The notes beneath the pieces are model-generated. The model made no database searches. It had not been told where the DNA came from and saw only the letters and a program-made list of their open reading frames with translations. The translations under genes were made by a program, and so were the position numbers. This document shows, in pieces, positions 9,379 to 19,453 of a stretch of DNA of 47,763 bases; within the stretch, counting starts at the first letter, position 1; every line of letters begins with the position of its first letter. This DNA is from Oscillospiraceae bacterium (GTDB lineage Bacteria > Bacillota > Clostridia > UBA1381 > UBA9506), in the NCBI GenBank assembly GCA_015068935.1, contig SVJO01000008.1, positions 1 to 47,763 of the forward strand, read 5' to 3'.

Positions 9379-10101
9379 TTAATTTACATCTTTAGGTAAA
9401 TATCCGTATTCTCTTTTAAAAGCAGTAGTAAAAGCCGATGGCGAAAGATATCCGCACTCTTCACTCACCTCTCTTACGCTCATTCCTTTTTTCAAACTCG
9501 AAAGTGCATTTGAAAGTCTGCATGAACGAATATAATTCATAGGTGTTATACCTGTTGTTTTTTTAAATGTGCGTATGAAATGGTGCTCATTAACATTTAA
9601 GTATTCCGCTAAGCCCTTAACATTATATTCATTTGGTGATTTATGAATAATTCTCACTGCCTCAGAAACAAAATTCTCTTTAGCAAGCGGAACACCATGA
9701 GTCTTTTTAATATAATCAAAAAGACCCTCAAGCAGAAAGTATGCTGTTTCTTTATATTTATTTTTTTTATCAACAATCAGATTTAAACTGTTAATTATAT
9801 TTATAAGCAAGGGGTCGCTTACTTTTATTTCAATAAAAGCCTTATTGTCTATTACATACGTGCTGGAAAAGTCAAAATAAGTATGGTCAAAATTTTTTGA
9901 TTCTATTGTTTTTAAATCACTGCACTGCGGGAAAAGATACAAATATCCCTTTTTAAGTTCATACTCTTTTGAAGCGCTATGAACCTTGGCATATCCTTCA
10001 TTAACATAATATAATCTGTTTACTATTCTGTTTTTATCAAGTTCCCATGCTCCGTTTACAACAGCACGATCGAAAACAAATAGACTAACATATCTTTCCA
10101 T
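9379..10101 (-). CDS. AraC-family transcriptional regulator
   Basis: A 240-residue regulator with an N-terminal cupin-like sensor domain (about residues 1-95) and a C-terminal AraC DNA-binding domain with two helix-turn-helix units. The first is around GLAEYLNVNEHHFIRTFKKTTG. The second is around SVREVSEECGYLSPSAFTTAFKREYG, the family signature. It is transcribed divergently from L-fucose isomerase across a 186-bp gap containing a perfect 20-bp palindrome. This arrangement suggests it controls fucI, probably in response to a sugar. The effector is unknown. Confidence 0.93.
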   Translation of the reverse strand: MERYVSLFVFDRAVVNGAWELDKNRIVNRLYYVNEGYAKVHSASKEYELKKGYLYLFPQCSDLKTIESKNFDHTYFDFSSTYVIDNKAFIEIKVSDPLLINIINSLNLIVDKKNKYKETAYFLLEGLFDYIKKTHGVPLAKENFVSEAVRIIHKSPNEYNVKGLAEYLNVNEHHFIRTFKKTTGITPMNYIRSCRLSNALSSLKKGMSVREVSEECGYLSPSAFTTAFKREYGYLPKDVN

Positions 10102-10170
10102 AACAACACCACCAAGTCAATTTCTAAAAGATTTTTGCATATTTTCAGCATTTACAAAAGTCGCATTCAA

Positions 10171-10190
10171 TTATATAATTAATTATATAA
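10171..10190. promoter_or_regulatory. Perfect 20-bp palindrome between araC-type gene and fucI
   Basis: TTATATAATTAATTATATAA is an exact palindrome. It sits between the divergent regulator and fucI and overlaps the likely -10 region of the regulator gene on the minus strand. It is a candidate operator. Because it is pure A/T, chance in an AT-rich intergenic region is a real alternative. Confidence 0.4.
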
Positions 10191-10287
10191 AATAGTATTT
10201 GCAAAGTCAATCAAAATGATTTTCAAATACATTAATGTTTTATAAAAGGATATAATAAAAAAATAATATACGCAAGGAGGAAAAATC

Positions 10288-12087
10288 ATGGCAGAAAAAA
10301 GATATGTAGGAGATTACCCTGTAATCGGAATCCGTCCTATAATTGACGGAAGAAGGGGCCCTATGAAGCTTCGTGAAAGTCTTGAAGGTCAGACAATGGA
10401 GCTTGCAATGGCCGCTAAAAAATTGTTTGAAGAAAATCTTTTCTACTCAAACGGCGACCCGGTTAAAGTTGTTTTACCGGACACAAGTATCGGCCGTGTT
10501 CCTGAAGCAGCTGCTTGTGCTGATAAATTTAAAAAGGAAGGCGTTTCCATTACCCTGTCTGTTACACCATGCTGGTGTTATGGCTCAGAAACAATGGACA
10601 TGGACCCGACAACAATCAAAGGTGTTTGGGGATTTAATGGTACAGAACGTCCAGGTGCTGTATATTTAGCTGCGGTTTTAGCTTCTCACGCACAAAAAGG
10701 ATTACCTGCATTCGGCATTTACGGTCACGAAGTTCAGGACCGCGACCAGGTTGCAGTAATTCCTGAGGATGTTAAAGAAAAATTATTAAGATTTGGTCGA
10801 GCTGCTGTTGCTGTTGCAACAATGAGAGGCAAGTCTTATCTCCAGATTGGTTCTCAGTGTATGGGAATCGGCGGTTCAATCATGGATCAGGATTTCTTAG
10901 AATCATATCTTGGTATGAGAGTTGAATCTGTTGACGAGGTTGAAATTCTCCGTCGAATGGAAGAAGGAATTTATAACGAGGAAGAATATAAAAAGGCTTT
11001 AGCATGGACAAAAGAACATTGCAAAATGGGCCGTGACGACAATCCTGATGAATATCGTTTCAGTGATGAACAGAAAGAAAAGCAGTGGGAATTCACTGTT
11101 AAGATGTACTGTATAATTAAAGACCTTATGGCAGGAAACAAAAATCTTCCTGATGCTTTTGAAGAAGAAAAAGTTGGTCACAACGCTATTGCAGGCGGTT
11201 TCCAGGGACAGAGACAGTGGACTGACCATTGGCCGAACTGCGACTACCCTGAAGCACTTTTAAGCTCAACATTTGACTATGAAGGAGCACGCGAACCTTA
11301 TACACTTGCAACAGAAAATGATATTTTAAATGGCCTTGGTATGCTGTTTATGCGACTCCTCACACACCGTGCACAGATTTTTGCTGATGTACGTACCTAC
11401 TGGTCACCTGAGGCAACAAAACGTGTTACAGGTTATGACCTAGAAGGTAAGGCTAAAGAAAACGGCGGTATAATCCACCTTCTCAATTCAGGTGCTGCAT
11501 GTTTAGATGCATGCGGAGAATGCAAAGATGAAAACGGCAATGCTATCATGAAAAAATGGTGGGAAGTTACTGAAGAAGATATCAAGAAGATGACAGATGC
11601 TACAGTATGGTGCGAGGCAGGCTTTGATAACTTCCGTGGCGGCGGTTTCTCAAGCCACTTTACAACACGTGCTGAAATGCCTGTTACAATGATCAGACTT
11701 AACTTGGTTAAAGGTCTTGGTCCTGTTCTTCAGATTGCTGAGGGCTGGACAGTTCATCTTCCTGATGAAGTTTCTGATACTCTTATGGAAAGAACTAACC
11801 CCACATGGCCCTGCACATGGTTTACTCCAAGATGTACAGGAGAAGGTGCATTCAAGACAGCTTATGATGTTATGAATAACTGGGGTGCTAACCATGGTGC
11901 TATCAGTTATGGTCATATAGGCGCTGACCTTATCACAATGTGTTCAATGCTGAGAATTCCTGTATGCATGCATAACGTTCCTGAGGAACAAATCTTCAGA
12001 CCTGCTGCATGGAATGCGTTCGGTATGGATAAAGAAGGTGCAGACTACAGAGCTTGCGCAGCTTATGGGCCGCAGTTTGGTAAATAA
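10288..12087 (+). CDS. fucI: L-fucose isomerase
   Basis: Converts L-fucose to L-fuculose; the family also accepts D-arabinose. It begins [20 protein letters not shown] as in E. coli FucI and ends with RIPVCMHNV plus ACAAYGPQ. The three manganese ligands of the E. coli enzyme are recognisable: E343 (ATENDILN), D367 ([10 protein letters not shown]) and H536 ([11 protein letters not shown]). The 599 residues compare with 591 in E. coli. An excellent AAGGAGG site precedes the ATG and a terminator follows. No fucose kinase, aldolase or transporter is in the window, so the rest of the pathway must be elsewhere or the real substrate differs. Confidence 0.96.
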   Translation: MAEKRYVGDYPVIGIRPIIDGRRGPMKLRESLEGQTMELAMAAKKLFEENLFYSNGDPVKVVLPDTSIGRVPEAAACADKFKKEGVSITLSVTPCWCYGSETMDMDPTTIKGVWGFNGTERPGAVYLAAVLASHAQKGLPAFGIYGHEVQDRDQVAVIPEDVKEKLLRFGRAAVAVATMRGKSYLQIGSQCMGIGGSIMDQDFLESYLGMRVESVDEVEILRRMEEGIYNEEEYKKALAWTKEHCKMGRDDNPDEYRFSDEQKEKQWEFTVKMYCIIKDLMAGNKNLPDAFEEEKVGHNAIAGGFQGQRQWTDHWPNCDYPEALLSSTFDYEGAREPYTLATENDILNGLGMLFMRLLTHRAQIFADVRTYWSPEATKRVTGYDLEGKAKENGGIIHLLNSGAACLDACGECKDENGNAIMKKWWEVTEEDIKKMTDATVWCEAGFDNFRGGGFSSHFTTRAEMPVTMIRLNLVKGLGPVLQIAEGWTVHLPDEVSDTLMERTNPTWPCTWFTPRCTGEGAFKTAYDVMNNWGANHGAISYGHIGADLITMCSMLRIPVCMHNVPEEQIFRPAAWNAFGMDKEGADYRACAAYGPQFGK

Positions 12088-12098
12088 AATAGTATTTA

Positions 12099-12136
12099 AA
12101 AAGGCTATAGTAATACATTACTATAGCCTTTTCTTC
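12099..12136 (+). terminator. Terminator after fucI
   Basis: A near-continuous 16-bp inverted repeat (12099-12114 with 12117-12132), ending in TTTT plus a T-rich tail. It lies between fucI and the PHP-domain gene. Confidence 0.85.
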
Positions 12137-12156
12137 TCATTATAGTTGGAGGCATT

Positions 12157-12816
12157 ATGTATAAATTTAAAACGGAAATGCATTGTCACACTTTAGAATC
12201 AAGCAAATGTGGTAAAATACAGGCTAAAGACATTGTTGAGGCATATATTGATGAAGGCTACAACACTTTAGTTATAACAGACCACTTTGGTTCAAGACAT
12301 AAAAGCGATGAAGGCATAAATCATGATATTCATCGCCTCATTAATGGCTGCAACGCTGCAAAAGAAGCATCAAACGGAAGAATCAACATAATTTTTGGGG
12401 TGGAAATAAATTTTTCTGAAAACAAAAATGATTATCTTGTCTATGGATTAACAGAAGATTTTTTACTAAATAATCCTGATATATACAATCTTGGAATCAA
12501 AGAATTTTCTGATATCGCACATGAAAATGGTCTTTTAATTTACCAGGCGCATCCGTTTCGCAATAATATGACTATAACATCTCCCCTTTTGCTTGACGGA
12601 ATAGAAGTTTTTAATGCACACCCAAGACATGACTCAAGAAACTCTATTTCAAAAAATTGGGCAGAGATTTATAATTTGCGCGAAATAAGCGGTTCTGATG
12701 TGCATCAGCCTCAGGACATTGCAAGAGGCGGTATAATGACCACAAACGAAATTAAAACAACAGATGACCTTTTAAAAGTTTTGATTGAAAACGATTATAA
12801 ACTTATAACAGTATAA
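12157..12816 (+). CDS. PHP-domain metal-dependent phosphoesterase
   Basis: A 219-residue protein of the PHP superfamily (histidinol phosphatase and polymerase PHP domains). The ligands appear in order: H9 and H11 (MHCHT), Asp/His in VITDHF, Glu in GVEINF, His in YQAHPF and the final Asp-His in SGSDVHQ. These cover the usual trinuclear metal site. Only the PHP core is present. A GGAGG site precedes the ATG. It follows fucI on the same strand but across a strong terminator, so coupling with fucI is uncertain. The substrate is unknown. Confidence 0.88.
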   Translation: MYKFKTEMHCHTLESSKCGKIQAKDIVEAYIDEGYNTLVITDHFGSRHKSDEGINHDIHRLINGCNAAKEASNGRINIIFGVEINFSENKNDYLVYGLTEDFLLNNPDIYNLGIKEFSDIAHENGLLIYQAHPFRNNMTITSPLLLDGIEVFNAHPRHDSRNSISKNWAEIYNLREISGSDVHQPQDIARGGIMTTNEIKTTDDLLKVLIENDYKLITV

Positions 12817-12817
12817 T

Positions 12818-12851
12818 AAAAAGCGGAATGTTACATGTAACATTCCGCTTT
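12818..12851. terminator. Bidirectional terminator between PHP gene and tsf
   Basis: A perfect 32-bp palindrome (12820-12851) with a GC-rich outer part, flanked by A-rich sequence on the left and T-rich on the right. It serves both the PHP gene (plus) and rpsB-tsf (minus). Confidence 0.9.
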
Positions 12852-12871
12852 AATATTAAATTAGCTGTAAA

Positions 12872-13810
12872 CTATTTAATCATGCTTGCAACTTCATTAG
12901 CGAAGTCATCTTCTCTCTTTTCGAGACCTTCACCTTTTTCAAATCTTGCAAACTTAACGATTTCAATACCTGTGCCAATAGCCTGAGCAACTTCTTTTGT
13001 AAGCTGTGATACAGTCTTGTCACCGTCTTTAATAAAAGGCTGTTCAACTAAGCAAACTTCTTTATAATATTTAGCAATTCTGCCGTTTACCATTTTTTCA
13101 GCAATATTAGCAGGTTTTCCTTCATTAACAGCCTGAGCCATAAGGATTTCCTTTTCCTTTTCAACTGTTTCAGCAGGAACAGAATCTTTATCAAGGAATG
13201 AAGGATTAGCTGCAGCAATCTGCATTGCAATATCATTTGCATATTCTTTAAATGCGCTATCTGCTGCTTTAGCTTCGTCTTCTAACTTAAAGTTAACTAA
13301 AACACCGATTCTTCCGCCGCCGTGAATATATGCATTAACTATGCCTTCATATCTTTCAAATCTGCGGATATTCATATTTTCGCCGATTGTTGCAATTTTA
13401 TCTGTTAACATATCGCCGATTGTTTTTGTTTCATCCTTGAAGAATTTCTGGTCTAAAAGACAAGAGTCACAGCCTTCTTCCTTAACACAGCAAGGATTTT
13501 TTGCAGCGATGTGAGCTGCAACATCTGTAACAAATGCTCTGAAATCTTCGTTTTTTGCAACGAAGTCTGTTTCTGAGTTTACTTCTAAGAGAACGCCTGT
13601 TTTGCCGTCTTCGCTGATAAATGCTTCAACAACACCTTCTGCTGCAATTCTGCCTGATTTTTTAGCTGCTGCAGCGAGGCCCTTTTCTCTTAATATTTCT
13701 ATAGCTTTTTCCATGTCGCCGTCGCATTCTGAGAGTGCTTTTTTGCAATCCATCATGCCGCAACCTGTACGTTCTCTTAATGTTTTAACGTCAGCTGCTG
13801 TAAATGCCAT
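12872..13810 (-). CDS. tsf: Translation elongation factor Ts
   Basis: The nucleotide exchange factor that recycles EF-Tu from GDP to GTP. The N-terminal UBA-like domain contains [16 protein letters not shown], the core has [12 protein letters not shown], and the C-terminal half contains [20 protein letters not shown]. At 312 residues it is slightly longer than E. coli EF-Ts (283). A loop at residues 105-120 carries four cysteines (C107, C108, C114, C117) in a CC-x5-C-x2-C pattern that I do not recall as usual. A GGAGG site precedes the ATG, and rpsB lies 17 bp upstream in the same operon. Confidence 0.97.
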   Translation of the reverse strand: MAFTAADVKTLRERTGCGMMDCKKALSECDGDMEKAIEILREKGLAAAAKKSGRIAAEGVVEAFISEDGKTGVLLEVNSETDFVAKNEDFRAFVTDVAAHIAAKNPCCVKEEGCDSCLLDQKFFKDETKTIGDMLTDKIATIGENMNIRRFERYEGIVNAYIHGGGRIGVLVNFKLEDEAKAADSAFKEYANDIAMQIAAANPSFLDKDSVPAETVEKEKEILMAQAVNEGKPANIAEKMVNGRIAKYYKEVCLVEQPFIKDGDKTVSQLTKEVAQAIGTGIEIVKFARFEKGEGLEKREDDFANEVASMIK

Positions 13811-13827
13811 TAGAATTACCTCCTAAA

Positions 13828-14577
13828 TTATTCATTGTCAGCTGCTTCTTCAGCTGCTTCTTGATTATCGTCTTCTAAAGCAGGAACAGCGTCTGCACCC
13901 TGTCTGCCTTCAATGATAGCATTTGCAATTGTACCTGCGATAAGTTTTACGGCACGGATTGCATCATCGTTACCCGGAATTACATAATCAACTTCCTCAG
14001 GGTCACAGTTTGTATCAACGATAGCTACAACCGGAATACCAAGCTTTTTAGCTTCTGCGATTGCAATCTTCTCTTTTCTGGGGTCTACAACAAAGAGAGC
14101 CTTAGGAAGTTTTGTCATATCTTTGATTCCGCCTAAGAACTTTTCAAGTTTTTCTCTTTCGTTCATTAAGTTGAGAACTTCTTTTTTAGGAAGGAGTTCA
14201 AATGTTCCGTCTTCTTCCATTTTTGTAAGCTGTTCGAGTCTTTCAATTCTCTTCTTAATAGTTTTGAAGTTAGTGAGCATTCCACCGAGCCATCTTGCAT
14301 TAACCCAGTACATTCCTACTCTCTGAGCTTCTTCCTTGATTGAATCCTGAGCCTGCTTCTTTGTTCCTACAAACAGAACTTCGCCACCATCCTGAGCTAT
14401 GTCACGGATGAAAGCATAGGCTTCCTCAATCTTTTTTACAGTTTTCTGGAGATCGATAATGTAAATACCGTTTCTCTCTGTGAAGATGTATTCCGCCATT
14501 TTAGGGTTCCATCTTCTTGTCTGATGTCCAAAATGTACACCAGCCTCAAGTAATTGTTTCATTGAAATTACTGACAT
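13828..14577 (-). CDS. rpsB: 30S ribosomal protein S2
   Basis: A ribosomal small-subunit protein needed for late assembly and S1 binding. [22 protein letters not shown] is the family hallmark, and the tail is acidic ([14 protein letters not shown]). An in-frame GTG at 14586 lies inside the ribosome site GGAGGTGA, so the ATG at 14577 is the real start (249 residues). It is the first gene of the rpsB-tsf operon and is preceded by a structured leader of about 100 nt, which suggests feedback control by a ribosomal protein. Confidence 0.98.
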   Translation of the reverse strand: MSVISMKQLLEAGVHFGHQTRRWNPKMAEYIFTERNGIYIIDLQKTVKKIEEAYAFIRDIAQDGGEVLFVGTKKQAQDSIKEEAQRVGMYWVNARWLGGMLTNFKTIKKRIERLEQLTKMEEDGTFELLPKKEVLNLMNEREKLEKFLGGIKDMTKLPKALFVVDPRKEKIAIAEAKKLGIPVVAIVDTNCDPEEVDYVIPGNDDAIRAVKLIAGTIANAIIEGRQGADAVPALEDDNQEAAEEAADNE

Positions 14578-14587
14578 AAAAGTCACC

Positions 14588-14680
14588 TCCGGTTAAATTT
14601 ATACCCTCCGCGCTCCTCACACTTTAAGGGAACCGCTCCTGCGGCACCGCCCTTAAAATCACAACGCGTGCGTATTTGCC
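14588..14680 (-). promoter_or_regulatory. Structured 5' leader of rpsB-tsf (candidate autoregulatory element)
   Basis: The transcribed leader holds nested stems. An 8-bp stem joins 14623-14630 to 14650-14657. It encloses the hairpin CCGC-TCCT-GCGG (14633-14644). Further GC-rich flanks (14607-14612 and 14664-14670) could close an outer helix. Leaders that bind S2 are known upstream of rpsB in other bacteria; whether this one belongs to a described class I cannot say. Confidence 0.5.
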
Positions 14681-14686
14681 TAAAGA

Positions 14687-14715
14687 ATTATATCACAAAA
14701 AAATATAAAATGCAA
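14687..14715 (-). promoter_or_regulatory. Promoter of rpsB-tsf
   Basis: On the minus strand, TTGCAT (14710-14715) and TATAAT (14687-14692) have a 17-bp spacer. It predicts a transcript start near 14680, at the beginning of the structured leader. Confidence 0.85.
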
Positions 14716-14755
14716 GTGTTTTTTTAATTTTTAGATTTTTTATTATTATAATGTA

Positions 14756-14791
14756 AAAGAGCTGCGAAAATCAACCTTCTCTCAGCTCTTT
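14756..14791 (-). terminator. Probable terminator after copA
   Basis: A 9-bp stem (14756-14764 with 14783-14791) with an 18-nt loop, followed on the minus strand by a short T-rich tail. Weaker than the other terminators here, but placed directly after the copA stop. Confidence 0.55.
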
Positions 14792-14796
14792 AAAGA

Positions 14797-15000
14797 CTAT
14801 TCTATTACTTTATATCCCTGCTCTTCCACTGTTGTTTTTAAAACATCATCACTAACCTGCGATTTTAATGTTACCTCAGCAGTTTTGCTTTCATGGCTTA
14901 CTTTTGCTTCTGAAACCTCGTCAAGTGCCTCCAGTGCTTTTTTAACTCTTCCCTCGCAATGTGGGCACATCATACCTTCAATTTTCAATATTTTTATCAT
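14797..15000 (-). CDS. Possible internal start giving free CopZ-like chaperone (in frame within copA)
   Basis: An in-frame ATG at 15000 with the ribosome-site-like AAAGGGG eight bases upstream would give a 67-residue protein, [18 protein letters not shown] and onward. It has the length and CxxC motif of the copper chaperone CopZ. It could be a relic of a once separate copZ gene or an active internal start giving free chaperone plus fused domain. No direct evidence of translation. Confidence 0.35.
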   Translation of the reverse strand: MIKILKIEGMMCPHCEGRVKKALEALDEVSEAKVSHESKTAEVTLKSQVSDDVLKTTVEEQGYKVIE

Positions 15001-17277
15001 CTTTTTTTCCCCTTTATCTATTCTGACTTTTTTATCTTTTTTATTATTTCTTATATTTATAAAATTAAGCCTAAGCGCATTTATAATAACACAAAAACTT
15101 GATAAACTCATTGCTGCCGCACCAAACATAGGGCTAAGCTTCCATCCGAAAATATTTATCCACACACCAGCAGCAAGGGGTATCCCGATAATATTATAAA
15201 TAAATGCCCAGAATAGATTTTCATATATATTTTTAAGCATTACCCTTCCCAGTCTTACTGCAGCAGGCACATCAGACAGTCTACTCTTTATTAGGACAAT
15301 ATCTGCAGCATCTATAGCCACATCAGTCCCCGCTCCTATTGCCATTCCTATATCAGCAACCGTAAGTGCAGGCGCATCATTTATTCCGTCACCTACCATT
15401 AAAACCTTACCCTCTGCTTTAAGACTTCTCACTGATTTTTCCTTATCAGCAGGACCAACTCCTGCAATAACTCTGTCAACACCAACCGTTTTTCCTATTG
15501 CATTTGCTGTTTGTACATTGTCACCTGTGAGCATAATAACAGTTATTCCCATTTCTTTAAGCTCTTTTATTGCTTTAATGCTATCTTCTTTAATCACGTC
15601 GCTTACTGCAATTATGCCCAAAAGGTTATTTCCTTTGGCAAAAAACAATGGGGTTTTTCCGTCTTCAGCTAATTTTATGGCTTTTTTTATCAATTCATCA
15701 GGAATATCTGCAACTCTTTCAACAAACACTTGATTGCCACCGCAGAGCATTTCTCCCGAGAAATAAGCAGTAAGCCCATTTCCGCTTATTGCCTTGAAAT
15801 CATCCACCTCAAAATGTCCTATATTCATTTCTTCAGCTTTTTTAATGATTGCTTTAGAAAGAGGATGCTCACTTTTTCGTTCAAGGGAAAATGCGTTTTC
15901 CAAAAGAGACTTTTCAGATGTTTCTCCGCATGGAATAATATCAGTAACCTCAGGCTCTCCTTTTGTAATGGTTCCTGTCTTGTCTAAAACAGCAAAGTTT
16001 ATTTTTCCTACAATTTCTGATGCTGCAGCAGTTTTGAATAAAATGCCGTTTTTCGCTCCTATACCGCTACCTACCATAATTGCAACAGGGGTTGCAAGTC
16101 CAAGAGCACAGGGACAGCTTATCACAAGTACAGATATTGCCCTTGCGAGCGAAAAACCTACACTCTCCCCTGCCAAAATCCAAACCAAAAGCGTCACTGA
16201 TGCTATAGCTAAAACTACAGGAACAAATACTCCTGAAACTTTATCAGCAAATCTTGATATCGGAGCTTTTGATGCGGCAGCATCGCTAACCATTTTAATT
16301 ATTTGAGAAAGAGTCGTTCCTTCACCCACCCTTATAGCCTCGCATTTAATAAATCCCGACATATTTATTGTTGCAGCAGAGACATTATCTCCTTTTACTT
16401 TATCAACGGGAATACTTTCTCCCGTCAGCATTGATTCATCTATTGAAGTCTCACCATCAAGCACAACACCATCAACAGGAATTTTTTCACCCGGTCTTAC
16501 GACAAAAATGTCTCCAACCTTAACATCATCTGCTAAAACCTTAATTTCTTTTCCGTCAGAAATAATATTTGCTGTCTTCGGTGCAAGCTCCAACAATGAT
16601 TTTATCGCGTTTGTTGTTTTTCCTTTAGAATATGCCTCCAATGTTTTACCTACTGTGATTAAAACAAGAATCATTGCAGCTGACTCAAAATACAAATCAT
16701 GCATATATCCCATTATCAGCTCATGATTTCCCTTTATCTGTGCATCTGTCATTGCAAACAAAGGGTAAAGACTATAAATAAACGAAACCCCCGAGCCAAG
16801 TGCAACAAGTGTATCCATGTTAGGAGCCTTTCTAAGCACACCTTTAAAACCGTTTATAAAAAATTTACCGTTAATAACCATGATTGTTGCCGAAAGCAAA
16901 AGCTGTACAATCGCAATTGCGACATGATTTCCTTCAAAAAAAACAGGAAGCGGCAACCCAGCCATGCTGTGCCCCATTGAAAAATACATTAATATAACAA
17001 GAAAAAAAGCCGAGAAAACAAGCCTTAATATAAGTTTTTTTATTTCTTCGTCTTCTGTTTTTGTCTCCTTTTTGTTCTCTCCTGCAACACTTGCACCATA
17101 GCCTGCTTTTTTTACGGCAGATATAATTTCCTCATCAGATGCACTTCCATCAACAACCATTGAATTAGTTAATAAGTTTACACTGCACGAGGAGATATTC
17201 TCTATAGATAATACCGCTTTTTCTACTGCGCTTGAGCATGCAGCGCAGCTCATTCCCGTCACATTATATTTTTTCAT
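14797..17277 (-). CDS. copA: Copper-exporting P1B-type ATPase with C-terminal CopZ-like domain
   Basis: A membrane pump exporting Cu(I). An N-terminal heavy-metal domain carries C11-x-x-C14 (MSCAACSS). Membrane helices follow, then the ion-path motif CPC ([11 protein letters not shown], about 390-392), the phosphorylation motif DKTGT (about 430), [10 protein letters not shown] (about 628) and final helices. Residues 760-826 form a second heavy-metal domain with C771-P-H-C774, fused by a Lys-rich linker. This tail begins with its own Met and is preceded by AAAGGGG eight bases upstream, so it may also be made alone (see 14797-15000). Fusions of this kind are unusual in position, because extra metal domains are normally N-terminal. 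It lies 33 bp after recN on the same strand with no promoter of its own that I can see. Confidence 0.95.
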   Translation of the reverse strand: MKKYNVTGMSCAACSSAVEKAVLSIENISSCSVNLLTNSMVVDGSASDEEIISAVKKAGYGASVAGENKKETKTEDEEIKKLILRLVFSAFFLVILMYFSMGHSMAGLPLPVFFEGNHVAIAIVQLLLSATIMVINGKFFINGFKGVLRKAPNMDTLVALGSGVSFIYSLYPLFAMTDAQIKGNHELIMGYMHDLYFESAAMILVLITVGKTLEAYSKGKTTNAIKSLLELAPKTANIISDGKEIKVLADDVKVGDIFVVRPGEKIPVDGVVLDGETSIDESMLTGESIPVDKVKGDNVSAATINMSGFIKCEAIRVGEGTTLSQIIKMVSDAAASKAPISRFADKVSGVFVPVVLAIASVTLLVWILAGESVGFSLARAISVLVISCPCALGLATPVAIMVGSGIGAKNGILFKTAAASEIVGKINFAVLDKTGTITKGEPEVTDIIPCGETSEKSLLENAFSLERKSEHPLSKAIIKKAEEMNIGHFEVDDFKAISGNGLTAYFSGEMLCGGNQVFVERVADIPDELIKKAIKLAEDGKTPLFFAKGNNLLGIIAVSDVIKEDSIKAIKELKEMGITVIMLTGDNVQTANAIGKTVGVDRVIAGVGPADKEKSVRSLKAEGKVLMVGDGINDAPALTVADIGMAIGAGTDVAIDAADIVLIKSRLSDVPAAVRLGRVMLKNIYENLFWAFIYNIIGIPLAAGVWINIFGWKLSPMFGAAAMSLSSFCVIINALRLNFINIRNNKKDKKVRIDKGEKKMIKILKIEGMMCPHCEGRVKKALEALDEVSEAKVSHESKTAEVTLKSQVSDDVLKTTVEEQGYKVIE

Positions 17278-17310
17278 TAAAAACCCTCTGTTTCTTTACT
17301 TTTACATGTA

Positions 17311-18978
17311 TCATGCATCAAGCATTTCTGATGCCTGTTTAATTGTTGTAGATGTTATCTTATCACCACTGATAATTCTTGCAATTTCATTTATTCTTCC
17401 TTCATCATCAAGCCTTTGAACATATGCTTTAGTTTTTATACTATCCGACATTTTTTCGATTTTAAAATGAGTCTCTGCCTTTGATGCAATCTGTGCTAAA
17501 TGAGTAACGCAAAAAATTTGTTTATTCTTTGAAAGCTCCTTAATTTTTTCACCGATTTTCTGCGCCGCAATACCGCTGACCCCTGTATCAATTTCATCAA
17601 AAATCATTGTTTTTACGCTATCTGTTTCAGCCAAAACTGATTTTATAGCAAGCATTATTCTGGATAATTCTCCGCCTGATGCAATCTTAGTAAGAGGTCT
17701 TGGGGGAGCATCTTTTATTGTCGTAAGCATGAATTCAACTTTGTCGCACCCCGTCTTTGACAAGTCTGTTTTTTCAAAGCTCACCTCAAAAACTGCATCT
17801 TTCATGTTAAGGAAATTCAGACTTTCACAAATTTCACTTTCTATTTTTTTTGCAGTTTCCTTTCTTATTTCACTAAGCAAAACAGCAAGGTCCTGTGCAG
17901 CTTTTGCTTCCCTATTTGCCTCTGTTAATACTTTATTGTAGTATTCATCGCAGTTATTTATAAGTTCAAGTTCTTGCTCGCATTTTTCAAGATGCTCTAA
18001 AACACTTTCAAGGCTTCCTCCATATTTTCGTTTAAGTTTATAAAGCTCATCAATCCTCGCATCTATATCAAACCCTGATTCTACCCCATTTTCAAGATTG
18101 TCAAGATATGTACTTACAGTTCTTGCAACCTCCTGAATCTGTATTACAATTCCATCAGCAATCTCAGCTGTTTCTTTTAATCCGCCGTCTATTCTCTCAG
18201 CCTCTTTAAGTAATGCAGCACTGTTTGACATACTCTGATATGCACTGTTTCCATCAGGGTCATCATAAAGCAAATAATGCGCTCTTCCCAATGATGAACA
18301 CAAGTTTTTGAAATTATCAATTATTTCCTTCTTTTTTTTGAGTTCTTCATCTTCACCTATCTCGGGGTTAACTGACTTAATTTCATTTATCTCATAATTT
18401 AAGATATCAATTTTACGTTCTTTTTCCGCTATGCTTTTTTCTATTTCACTAAGCTCATTTTTTAAACTGCATAACTTTAGAAAATGTTCTTTATATTCAT
18501 CATAAACATTATTGATTTTATCTTTTGCAAATTTATCTAAAATATGAATATGGGCATTATGGTCTAAAAGCGCCTGATTATTATGCTGACCATGAAGGTC
18601 TACAAGATATCTTCCTATATCTTTTAATGAGGCTACATTTACAATTCTTCCGTTTATTCTGCAAACATTTCTGCCGTCTGCAAATAATTCTCTGGACATC
18701 ACGAGTTCTCCCGTTTCGTCCATGCTTATTCCGATATCATAAAGATAATTTTTTACTGATATATCCTCTATATAAAAAACAGCACTTACCTCTGCACTTT
18801 TTGCTCCTGATGCTATAATATCCTTACTTACACGCTGGCCCAGGAGCATATTAATAGAACCGATAAGCACAGACTTACCGGCACCTGTTTCACCCGTTAT
18901 AACGTTAAAGCCATCAGAAAAATTAATATCGGCTTCACTTATTAGAGCAATATTTTTTATATTAATTGAATAAATCAT
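17311..18978 (-). CDS. recN: DNA repair ATPase RecN
   Basis: An SMC-like protein that acts early in double-strand-break repair. Walker A is GETGAGKS (residues 29-36), the centre holds long coiled coils (about 150-340), and the C-terminal signature/Walker B region contains ASGGELSRIMLAIK and MIFDEIDTGVSG. The 555 residues are normal. An AGAGGTGA site precedes the ATG, and argR lies 12 bp upstream. The nadK-argR-recN order is common in Clostridia and Bacilli. Confidence 0.97.
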   Translation of the reverse strand: MIYSINIKNIALISEADINFSDGFNVITGETGAGKSVLIGSINMLLGQRVSKDIIASGAKSAEVSAVFYIEDISVKNYLYDIGISMDETGELVMSRELFADGRNVCRINGRIVNVASLKDIGRYLVDLHGQHNNQALLDHNAHIHILDKFAKDKINNVYDEYKEHFLKLCSLKNELSEIEKSIAEKERKIDILNYEINEIKSVNPEIGEDEELKKKKEIIDNFKNLCSSLGRAHYLLYDDPDGNSAYQSMSNSAALLKEAERIDGGLKETAEIADGIVIQIQEVARTVSTYLDNLENGVESGFDIDARIDELYKLKRKYGGSLESVLEHLEKCEQELELINNCDEYYNKVLTEANREAKAAQDLAVLLSEIRKETAKKIESEICESLNFLNMKDAVFEVSFEKTDLSKTGCDKVEFMLTTIKDAPPRPLTKIASGGELSRIMLAIKSVLAETDSVKTMIFDEIDTGVSGIAAQKIGEKIKELSKNKQIFCVTHLAQIASKAETHFKIEKMSDSIKTKAYVQRLDDEGRINEIARIISGDKITSTTIKQASEMLDA

Positions 18979-18990
18979 GAGTTTTCACCT

Positions 18991-19434
18991 CTATTGTATC
19001 AGGGCATTAATTTTAGAAGTAAACCTGAGTGCCTCCTCCTCCGTTTTAGCGACACACATAATTGTATCATCGCCTGCTATTGTGCCCATAATCTCAGGCA
19101 ATTTCATCGAATCTATAATAGCGGCTGCACCCTGTGCCATTCCTGAATGAGTTTTTATTATAACAATATTTTGTGCATAATCTACACTCAGAGCCGACTG
19201 AGCGATTATTCCTTTACTGTCTTCTTCGCTTTTTTTGCGTCCTGCCTTTGAATACTTATACATTCCGTTTGAACCAACTGTTTTTATAAGCCGCAATGCT
19301 TTTATATCACGTGAAATCGTTGCCTGTGTAACATTATATCCCTCTTTCATCAAGAGTTCAGCAAGTTCCTCCTGGGTTTCTATCTCATGCAACTCTATCA
19401 GCTCCAAAATTGCATCATGCCTTTTTTGCTTCAT
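18991..19434 (-). CDS. argR: Arginine repressor ArgR/AhrC
   Basis: A hexameric arginine-responsive regulator. The N-terminal winged helix-turn-helix contains IETQEELAELL and VTQATISRDIKALRLIK. The C-terminal oligomerisation and arginine-binding domain contains GTIAGDDTIMCVAKTEEEA, with the paired Asp residues that contact arginine. The 147 residues match the family. It sits 19 bp after nadK and 12 bp before recN. No arginine biosynthesis gene is in the window apart from proC, which belongs to a linked pathway. Confidence 0.97.
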   Translation of the reverse strand: MKQKRHDAILELIELHEIETQEELAELLMKEGYNVTQATISRDIKALRLIKTVGSNGMYKYSKAGRKKSEEDSKGIIAQSALSVDYAQNIVIIKTHSGMAQGAAAIIDSMKLPEIMGTIAGDDTIMCVAKTEEEALRFTSKINALIQ

Positions 19435-19453
19435 AGAAATTTACCTCTTTTCA

